Notes under the pieces: model-generated | Database searches by the model: none | Seen by the model: the letters and a program-made list of their open reading frames with translations, nothing else | Told to the model about the DNA's origin: nothing | Position numbers and translations under genes: made by a program | Shown: positions 6,412-11,535 of the stretch, in pieces | How positions within the stretch are numbered: position 1 is the stretch's first letter | Layout of the letters: every line of letters starts with the position of its first letter | Source: JBOGIF01 sp050742415 | Lineage (GTDB): Bacteria > Actinomycetota > Acidimicrobiia > Acidimicrobiales > AC-14 | Direction of reading: 5' to 3' | DNA length: 15,152 nt | Assembly (NCBI GenBank): GCA_050742415.1 | Contig: JBOGIF010000181.1 | Location: forward strand, 1 to 15,152

Positions 6412-6423
6412 TGACGGCCGTCA
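6412..6423. promoter_or_regulatory. 12-bp perfect palindrome at the htrA/DUF2342 junction
   Basis: TGACGGCCGTCA is a perfect palindrome. Its last three bases are the complement of the TGA stop of the second htrA gene, and the rest lies in the 42-base gap before the DUF2342 gene. It could be an operator for a dimeric regulator or a short processing hairpin. No T-run follows, so it is not an intrinsic terminator. Confidence 0.3.
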
Positions 6424-7689
6424 GCTCTCCGGTGGGCGCTCAGCGAGGACGACCTTGACGGCCCGGCGCTGGTTGTCGCGTACGACACCCAGGGTGACCG
6501 GCGCTCCCGGGCGGCGCTCCCGGAGGGCCACCACCAGCTGGCCCATCGACGGCACCCGGCGACCGTCGATCTCCACGATCACGTCGCGCTCGACCAGGCC
6601 GCCCCGCTCGGCCGGGCTGTCCGGCTTCACCTCCGATACCAGGGCTCCACCGTCCACGTCGAGGTCGTTGGCGGTTGCACCGTCGAGGTCGTTGCCCTGG
6701 ATACCGAGCCAGGTGGAGGTGACCCGGCCGAAACGGATGAGCTGGTCGGCCACCGTGCGCGCCATGTCGATGGGCGTGGCGAAGCCGAAGCTCTCGGAGC
6801 CGGTCTCCCCTTGGGCGATGGCGGTGGTGATGCCGATCACGCTGCCGGAGCCGTCGAGCAGGGCGCCCCCGGAGGACCCCGGGGCGATGGGAGCGTCGGT
6901 CTGGACCATGTCGAAGAGGGTGCGGCTACTGGTGCGGGCGCGCACGTCACGGTGAAGGGCGCTCACCACGCCCACCGTGACCGACGGGCCGCCGGCGAGG
7001 CCGAACGGGAACCCTATGGCGACGGCCTGCTGGCCCACCCGCAGGTCGGCGGCACTGCCGAGGGTGGCCACCGGGAAGGCGTCGCCATCGATCTTGACCA
7101 CGGCGGCGTCGGTGTCGGGGTCCAACCCCACCAGGCGGGCGGGGAGCTCGCGCCCGTTGGACAGCACCACGTTGATCGCCTGCGCGCCCTCGACCACATG
7201 GGCGTTGGTCAGCAGATGGCCGTCGCTGCGGAAGATCACTCCCGAGCCGCTCGGGCCACCGCCACCGCCGGTGCGGACCTGGGCGATGGCCGGCCGTACC
7301 CGCTCCGCGATCTCCTCGACGGAGGCAACGCCGGCACCCGCGGGGATGGTCTTGGCCTGCAGGCTCGGCCGGCTGGTGGCGACCGGCTGGACCAGCTGGC
7401 GCTCGAAGGGCCGGATGGTCCTGCCGTCGGCGTCCACGAGCGACACCGCCACCAGGACCAGCCCAGCCGAGGCCAGGCCCGCCACCAGGGCGGTGATGAC
7501 CAGGACCGGCGCCAGCCGGCGCCGTTCGGCCGGAGGCGGGACCAGCCGGCCGAGCTCGGAGGGATGGCGCCAGAGCCGGTCGTCGGGAGGGAGCGGCGAG
7601 TGGAAGGAGGCCCTTGCCTGCTCCGTCTCGCCGAAGTTCTCCTGGTCGTCGTAGGGCGGGTCGCCGAAACCCGAGTCCCCGAGCCCCAT
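6421..7689 (-). CDS. Second membrane-anchored HtrA/DegP-like serine protease (S1C) with PDZ domain
   Basis: This 422-residue protein has a long acidic cytoplasmic head (1-55) containing DDRLWRHPSEL (36-46), one membrane helix at about 60-84, a trypsin-like domain (about 120-310) and one PDZ domain (about 325-415). The triad is complete: H164 in TNAHVV, D194 in LDPDTDAAVVKI, and S273 in APGSSGGALLD. The usual GNSGG is GSSGG, a tolerated change that keeps the nucleophile. It should act outside the membrane in protein quality control. The ATG at 7689 has no ribosome binding site, but TATGAT ends 6 bases upstream of it, so the message is probably leaderless. The gene diverges from moaE and is followed by the DUF2342 gene. 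Apart from the catalytic motifs it differs from the HtrA at 1183-2382. Confidence 0.94.
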   Translation of the reverse strand: MGLGDSGFGDPPYDDQENFGETEQARASFHSPLPPDDRLWRHPSELGRLVPPPAERRRLAPVLVITALVAGLASAGLVLVAVSLVDADGRTIRPFERQLVQPVATSRPSLQAKTIPAGAGVASVEEIAERVRPAIAQVRTGGGGGPSGSGVIFRSDGHLLTNAHVVEGAQAINVVLSNGRELPARLVGLDPDTDAAVVKIDGDAFPVATLGSAADLRVGQQAVAIGFPFGLAGGPSVTVGVVSALHRDVRARTSSRTLFDMVQTDAPIAPGSSGGALLDGSGSVIGITTAIAQGETGSESFGFATPIDMARTVADQLIRFGRVTSTWLGIQGNDLDGATANDLDVDGGALVSEVKPDSPAERGGLVERDVIVEIDGRRVPSMGQLVVALRERRPGAPVTLGVVRDNQRRAVKVVLAERPPES

Positions 7690-7695
7690 GCCGGG

Positions 7696-7701
7696 ATCAT
7701 A
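7696..7701 (-). promoter_or_regulatory. Probable -10 element for leaderless transcription of the second htrA gene
   Basis: On the minus strand TATGAT (one mismatch from TATAAT) is followed by 6 bases and then the ATG at 7689. A -10 this close places the transcription start at or next to the A of the ATG, the arrangement of leaderless actinobacterial mRNAs. No good -35 is visible 16-18 bases upstream, where the sequence is GTCGGC or similar. Confidence 0.55.
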
Positions 7702-7713
7702 ACGGGGGGCCCC

Positions 7714-7749
7714 TCGCCGCCGACCGCGCCCCAGTGGTCGCGGCGGCGA
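7714..7749. repeat. 9-bp perfect inverted repeat in the divergent htrA/moaE promoter region
   Basis: TCGCCGCCG (7714-7722) and CGGCGGCGA (7741-7749) are exact inverted arms separated by 18 bases; the spacer contains a shorter nested ACC/GGT pair. The repeat lies midway between the two facing -10 elements and covers the -35 region of the htrA promoter. It could be an operator controlling both genes, or a GC-rich chance match. Confidence 0.4.
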
Positions 7750-7786
7750 TCGGCATCAGGTCACCGCTGGTCAGAGCCGGCGCCGG

Positions 7787-7792
7787 TACCAT
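7787..7792 (+). promoter_or_regulatory. Probable -10 element for leaderless transcription of moaE
   Basis: TACCAT fits the actinobacterial TANNNT pattern and is followed by 6 bases and the GTG start at 7799, the same spacing as on the facing htrA side. No ribosome binding site precedes the GTG. A 10-bp palindrome CCGGCGCCGG (7777-7786) touches it. No clear -35 is seen. Confidence 0.45.
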
Positions 7793-7798
7793 CTGGGC

Positions 7799-8308
7799 GT
7801 GCCCCTACTGCCTCCCGCGCTCGGCCACGACTGGCTCGGGCTGTCATCGGACCCCTTGGCCCCCGACGCGGCGAGGTGCTGGGTCGAGCTTGCGCGCTGT
7901 GGGGCGGTGGTGCTTTTCACGGGCAACGTGCGCGACAGCTCCGACGGCCGACCGGGTGTCAGCGCCCTGGAATACGAGGCCTACGAGGAAGAGGTGGAGG
8001 TGCGGTTGGCGGCCCTCGCCCTTGAGGCCCGTTGCCGTTGGCCGGAGGTGGGACGACTCGCCGTGCACCACCGGATCGGTGTCCTGCGGGTGGGCGAGTG
8101 CTCGGTGGTGGTCGGGGCTTCGGCCCCGCACCGCGAGGAGGCATTCGCCGCTGCTCGCTTCTGCATCGAGGGCGTGAAGCTCACCGTTCCCATCTGGAAG
8201 CGGGAGACGTGGGATGGCGGCCAGGAATGGTCGAGCTGTAGCCACCCGGTGGAGGACGCGGCGGCACTGGGCGGGAGGCGGGACCGCCTCATGATGCCGG
8301 CACCGTGA
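7799..8308 (+). CDS. moaE: Molybdopterin synthase catalytic (large) subunit MoaE
   Basis: MoaE joins two sulfurs, brought by the thiocarboxylated small subunit MoaD, to cyclic pyranopterin monophosphate to make molybdopterin. This 169-residue protein has the family hallmarks: GAVVLFTGNVRD (about 35-46), the LEYEAYEEE segment, VHHRIGVLRVGECSVVVGAS, APHREEAF, and the active-site stretch VKLTVPIWKRE. K127 and K134 are 7 residues apart, matching the catalytic K119 and K126 of E. coli MoaE. A C-terminal extension of about 25 residues carries no motif. No moaD or other molybdenum cofactor gene is in the window, so MoaD must come from elsewhere. The GTG start lacks a ribosome binding site but sits behind a leaderless-type -10. 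The stop overlaps the next gene as GTGA. Confidence 0.94.
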   Translation: MPLLPPALGHDWLGLSSDPLAPDAARCWVELARCGAVVLFTGNVRDSSDGRPGVSALEYEAYEEEVEVRLAALALEARCRWPEVGRLAVHHRIGVLRVGECSVVVGASAPHREEAFAAARFCIEGVKLTVPIWKRETWDGGQEWSSCSHPVEDAAALGGRRDRLMMPAP

Positions 8309-8508
8309 GCAACCTCGCCTTCCTGGGCATCGCCGTGGTCCTCAGCCTGACCGGGTGCCTGCTCCTGTGGCTCCGATCGCGGCCGCCGCGCTCGGTGGAG
8401 GCCCACATACGCGACTTCGCACGTGAGCTGGAGGCTCTGGCCCCCAACGCCGAGGATCCATATGACGCTCGCCGGACCTGGCAGAGGAGAGGGCGCCGGT
8501 CTGGCTAG
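8305..8508 (+). CDS. Small single-span membrane protein of unknown function upstream of mreB
   Basis: A 67-residue protein whose GTG overlaps the moaE stop (GTGA, 8305-8308). A hydrophobic helix at about 4-24 (LAFLGIAVVLSLTGCLLLWL) is followed by a basic patch (RSRPPR) and a charged helix, SVEAHIRDFARELEALAPNAE (from residue 30), so the tail should face the cytoplasm. C18 sits inside the helix and is not in a proper lipobox. I know no family. Its 3' end overlaps the start of the MreB gene by 47 bases if MreB begins at ATG 8462, or by 8 bases if it begins at CTG 8501. Such coupling suggests a partner of the MreB paralogue, perhaps a membrane anchor; that is inference. Confidence 0.7.
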   Translation: MSNLAFLGIAVVLSLTGCLLLWLRSRPPRSVEAHIRDFARELEALAPNAEDPYDARRTWQRRGRRSG

Positions 8509-9505
8509 GGACCTGGCCATCGACCTTGGAACGGCCAACACCCTGGTCTACGCCAAGGGCAGGGGCATCGTCCTCAACGAGCCCACGGTGATCGCTCTCA
8601 ACGTCCAGACCCACGACGTGCTCGCCATGGGCCACCAGGCCTGGCAGATGATCGGCCGCACGCCTGGCTACATCCAGGCCGTCCGCCCTCTTCGCCAGGG
8701 GGCGATCACCGACTTCGAGATCACCCAGCGCATGATCCGCCTGCTCTTGCAGCGGGCCGGGCTCTCCCGGTTCCAGCGGCCCAGGGTGCTGCTGTGCGTG
8801 CCCTCCGCCATCACCGAGGTCGAGCGCCGCGCCGTCAAGGAGGCGGCCCGCCAAGCAGGTGCCACCGATGCCCAGCTGGTGGCCCAACCGATGGCCGCCG
8901 CCATCGGCGCCGGGCTGCCCATCCACGAGCCCCTGGGCAATATGGTCGTCGACATCGGGGGTGGCACCTCGGAGACGGCGATGATCTCGCTGGGCGGCAT
9001 CGTCGCCCTCCAGGCCATCCGGGTGGGGTCGTTCGACATCGACGCCTCGATCCAGGCCTACGTACGCCGTGAGTATGGGATGGCCGTGGGCGAGCGCACG
9101 GCCGAGGAGATCAAGCTCGCCATCGGCTCGGCCTACCCGACCGACGACGAGCTGAAGGCCGAGGTGCGCGGCCGCGACCTCATGACCGGCCTGCCCAAGA
9201 CCGCCATCCTCACGCCCGACGAGGTCCGGGAGGCAATCGAGGAGCAGGTGCGGGCCATCTGCGACTCGGTGGTGCAGTGCCTCGGGTTCGCGCCGCCGGA
9301 GCTGGCACAGGACCTCATCCAGCAGGGGATCCATCTGGTCGGCGGTGGGGGAATGCTGCGCGGGTTCGACCGCCGGCTGTCGGAGGAGACCGACCTCCCG
9401 GTGCACCTCGTCGACGCCCCCCTCGAGTGCGTGGTGCTCGGCGCCGGCAAATGCCTCGAGGCCTTCGAGTCGCTCAAGGTGCTCTTCATGGGGGCCGAGC
9501 GCTAG
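8462..9505 (+). CDS. mreB: MreB-family bacterial actin with Glu-to-Gln change at the catalytic position
   Basis: The protein (347 residues from ATG 8462) is clearly MreB: phosphate-1 loop DLAIDLGTANTLVYAKGRG, IVLNEPTVIAL, phosphate-2 loop VVDIGGGTSETAMISLGG, ERTAEEIKLAIGSAYP, and the adenosine motif LVGGGGMLRGFDRRL. MreB forms ATP-dependent membrane filaments guiding wall synthesis. Two sites differ. The IEEPMAAAIG of canonical MreB is VAQPMAAAIG here, with Q142 in place of the Glu matching E. coli Glu143, and the usual GGDxFDEAI reads GSFDIDASI. No mreC, mreD or rodA follows; a HEAT-repeat gene converges on it after 3 bases. It may be a second, specialised MreB. GAGGA lies 5 bases before ATG 8462. 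CTG 8501, behind AGGAGAGGG, would give the typical N-terminus MARDLAIDLG instead. Confidence 0.92.
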   Translation: MTLAGPGRGEGAGLARDLAIDLGTANTLVYAKGRGIVLNEPTVIALNVQTHDVLAMGHQAWQMIGRTPGYIQAVRPLRQGAITDFEITQRMIRLLLQRAGLSRFQRPRVLLCVPSAITEVERRAVKEAARQAGATDAQLVAQPMAAAIGAGLPIHEPLGNMVVDIGGGTSETAMISLGGIVALQAIRVGSFDIDASIQAYVRREYGMAVGERTAEEIKLAIGSAYPTDDELKAEVRGRDLMTGLPKTAILTPDEVREAIEEQVRAICDSVVQCLGFAPPELAQDLIQQGIHLVGGGGMLRGFDRRLSEETDLPVHLVDAPLECVVLGAGKCLEAFESLKVLFMGAER

Positions 9506-9508
9506 AGG

Positions 9509-10126
9509 TCACGCCTCGTCGGTCAGGTCCTCGGCGGCTTGGCGGACCTGCCAGTCGCGGTCGTCTTTGGCCCGCCGTAGCGCCTCGTCGACGTCGGGAC
9601 CGTCGAAGGGAGCGAGGGCGATGACTGCCCGCCGCCGTACCGCTGGGCGGTCGCTGGTGGCGGTGAGTATGGCGGCCAGCCCGCGCCTGTCGCCCACTGC
9701 CCCGAGGGCGGCAACCGCCGCCTCCCGGCACAGCGGGTCGGCGTGGGTGGTGGCCAAGCCTGCGAGCTCGGTGACGTAACCCGACGCTGCTGCCCCCAGC
9801 TCTCCGGCCGCCCACGCCGCCATCTCCACCACACCCGCGTCCTCGTCGGCGAGCAGGGGCCGTAGGTCGAGACCCTCCTCGGGACCTCTGGCCGCCACCA
9901 TCTCGCAGGCGCGGCTGCGCACCACCGGCGAAGGATCTCCGAGCGCGCCGGCCAGGTCCTCCCGGGCGAGCTGCCCGGCGCGGGCCAGCGCCGCCAGGGC
10001 GGTCGCTCGCACCGCCGGCACCGGGTCGGCCAGGAGCCGCCGGGCCTCCTCCGGCTTCTGCTGATGGCCCGCAAGCGCGGCCCGTCGCCTGCGGCCGGCT
10101 GACGCCTGCGCGTCGGGGCGCTTCAC
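9509..10126 (-). CDS. HEAT-repeat protein (armadillo-like adaptor)
   Basis: A 205-residue helical-repeat protein. After a basic head (1-22) come about six HEAT units of 25-30 residues, near 28-52, 56-81, 88-112, 119-146, 147-175 and 178-203. Each carries the D-P/x-VR-x-A-A pattern, for example ADPVPAVRATALAALARAG, GDPSPVVRSRACEMVAA and DRDWQVRQAAEDL. Such proteins act as binding scaffolds; the PBS-lyase-like variety is similar in pattern, but nothing here points to phycobilins. The GTG start (10126) overlaps the stop of the upstream membrane-protein gene as GTGA, so the two are translationally coupled and may form a membrane-bound complex. An in-frame extension to 10267 overlaps that gene and looks like shadow (Pro/Arg/Gly-rich). 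Partner unknown. Confidence 0.85.
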   Translation of the reverse strand: MKRPDAQASAGRRRRAALAGHQQKPEEARRLLADPVPAVRATALAALARAGQLAREDLAGALGDPSPVVRSRACEMVAARGPEEGLDLRPLLADEDAGVVEMAAWAAGELGAAASGYVTELAGLATTHADPLCREAAVAALGAVGDRRGLAAILTATSDRPAVRRRAVIALAPFDGPDVDEALRRAKDDRDWQVRQAAEDLTDEA

Positions 10127-10419
10127 CGGGCCACCCTGGCGATCAGGGCGATCATCGCCGAGACCAGGGCTGCCACCAGCGTCCCGGCGCCAGCGACGAG
10201 GACAACCAGGCGGACCCGGGCGTCGACCCGGTGGCGCTGGACCGCCACCGCGCCGCGCTCGATCCACGCCGGTGCCGTGGCAGGCTCTTGCTCTTGCCCG
10301 ACATCCTCTTGATCGACATCCGCGGCGGCCTCGATCTCGACCAGAATGAGCCGGAGCACGCCGACGATCACCGCCAGAACGATCACGCTCGCAAGGAACG
10401 CTGACACGACCGATCCCAT
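10123..10419 (-). CDS. Small membrane protein with two predicted helices, unknown function
   Basis: A 98-residue protein with hydrophobic segments at about 4-26 (VVSAFLASVIVLAVIVGVLR) and 70-94 (RLVVLVAGAGTLVAALVSAM). They are joined by an acidic then basic loop of about 43 residues (EAAADVDQEDVGQEQEP, then IERGAVAVQRHRVDARVR). I recognise no family. The ATG at 10419 uses the same CATG as the divergent protease gene. The frame is open back to 10581, but the extra 54 residues overlap the protease gene and look like shadow. Its stop overlaps the HEAT-repeat start (GTGA), so it probably anchors or partners that protein. Confidence 0.68.
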   Translation of the reverse strand: MGSVVSAFLASVIVLAVIVGVLRLILVEIEAAADVDQEDVGQEQEPATAPAWIERGAVAVQRHRVDARVRLVVLVAGAGTLVAALVSAMIALIARVAR

Positions 10420-11470
10420 GCTACCGGGCGGTTCCCGGCCCCCCGCCGTCCGACCGACGGTGGTGGTGAGTGCCGTGTTGGCGCTCGCGCTCGCTGCTCT
10501 CGGCGTCGGCGTGCGCTTCCTGAGGCTCCCGTACGACGCGGTCGCCCCGGGTGAGGCGCGTTCGTTGAACCGGGTGGTCAAGGTGAAGGGCCACGAGTCC
10601 TACCCTCCCCGCGGTCGCCTGTTTTCGACCACGGTGAGCGTGCGCACGGGGATCAACCCCTACGAGGCCCTGGCCGGTTGGCTCGATCCGAGCGTCGACG
10701 TCCTGGCCGAGGAGGCGGTGCAGGGCAACGTTCCCGACGCCGAGTTCCAGAAGATCAACCAGGACGCGATGGCCGACTCCAAGACCATTGCCAAGCTGAT
10801 CGCCTTGCGCCACCTGGGTTTCGAGGGGCTGACCACCGGGGCCGAGATCCTGTCCGTTGTCCCCGACTACCCGGCCTCTCCGCAGCTGAGAGCCGGTGAC
10901 GTGATCGTCGCGGTCGATGGCTCCACCGTGAAGGAGAGCAGCGACGCAGTGGCGGCGCTGACCCGTCACCAGCCCGGCGACAAGGCGAAGGTGCGCCTCC
11001 TCCGAGACGGTCGTCCCGTCGAGCTCGAGGCGATCCTCGGCGGCGGCGATGAGGGCGCCGCCGTGCTCGGCGTGCACCTGACCACCAAGATCGACATCCC
11101 GTTCGACATAAGCATCGAATCGGGTGACGTGGTCGGCCCATCGGCGGGGCTCGCCTACGCGCTCGTGGTGCTCGACGTGCTGACGCCGGGGGAGCTGACG
11201 GGCGGTGTGCCGGTGGCGGTGACGGGTGAGGTGAGGGCCGACGGGAAGGTCGGCCCGATCGGCGGCGTGGCCCAGAAGACGGTCAGTGTCCGCCGGGCCG
11301 GGGCCAAGGTGTTCCTCGTGCCCAAGGAGAACCTGGCCGAGGCCAAGGCCCACGCCGGGCGCGGCCTGCAGGTGCGGGCGGTCTCGACCTTCGAGGAAGC
11401 GCTCACCGCTCTCGGATCGCTCAGGGGGAGCAACGCCCTGGCGCTTGGACCGCCTCCGGCGAGCCGCTAG
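10418..11470 (+). CDS. YlbL-like membrane protein with PDZ and S16 (Lon-type) protease domains
   Basis: A 350-residue protease: membrane helix at about 14-34, then RLPYDAVAPGEARSLNRVVK, a PDZ domain at about 135-205 (GAEILSVVPDYPASPQLRAG, then DVIVAVDG), and an S16 domain at about 215-335. The Ser-Lys dyad is intact, with S242 in VVGPSAGLAYAL and K287 in PIGGVAQKTVSVRRAGAK, matching Lon serine and lysine positions. There is no ATPase domain. The active domain should lie outside the membrane. In mycobacteria the equivalent gene (Rv3194c) neighbours a DUF2342 gene (Rv3195); here the two are in the same window but about 4 kb apart. ATG 10418 was chosen because the upstream frame overlaps the divergent membrane-protein gene. 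GTG codons near 10460, just before the helix, are also possible. Confidence 0.9.
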   Translation: MLPGGSRPPAVRPTVVVSAVLALALAALGVGVRFLRLPYDAVAPGEARSLNRVVKVKGHESYPPRGRLFSTTVSVRTGINPYEALAGWLDPSVDVLAEEAVQGNVPDAEFQKINQDAMADSKTIAKLIALRHLGFEGLTTGAEILSVVPDYPASPQLRAGDVIVAVDGSTVKESSDAVAALTRHQPGDKAKVRLLRDGRPVELEAILGGGDEGAAVLGVHLTTKIDIPFDISIESGDVVGPSAGLAYALVVLDVLTPGELTGGVPVAVTGEVRADGKVGPIGGVAQKTVSVRRAGAKVFLVPKENLAEAKAHAGRGLQVRAVSTFEEALTALGSLRGSNALALGPPPASR

Positions 11471-11504
11471 AAGCGAATAGAAGTCCGGGCTCGTCCAACG
11501 TTTT

Positions 11505-11519
11505 CGCCGGTTGACGGCG
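11505..11519 (+). promoter_or_regulatory. Inverted repeat ahead of a possible -10 element upstream of the sensor kinase
   Basis: CGCCG (11505-11509) and CGGCG (11515-11519) flank GTTGA. One base later TACCCT (11521-11526) fits TANNNT, ending 9 bases before the ATG at 11536. Together they could mark a promoter with an overlapping operator in the 65-base gap after the PDZ-S16 gene. No T-run follows, so a terminator is unlikely. The arms are short, and chance is possible. Confidence 0.3.
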
Positions 11520-11535
11520 GTACCCTGGCGTAGGC

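Noticed and set aside
6841..6885. GSSGG in the second HtrA as a sign of a dead protease
   Set aside because: The nucleophile S273 is still in register; only the preceding Asn is changed to Ser, and H164 and D194 are present.
6811..8025. 404-codon plus-strand frame opposite the second htrA gene
   Set aside because: Antisense to a protein with a complete catalytic triad and PDZ domain, and overlapping moaE; composition (Gly, His, Asp, Arg) is that of a shadow.
11508..11518. CGGTTGACGGC shared with 6408-6418
   Set aside because: An 11-base match between two sites in 15 kb of very GC-rich DNA is expected by chance, and the two sites have different positions relative to genes.
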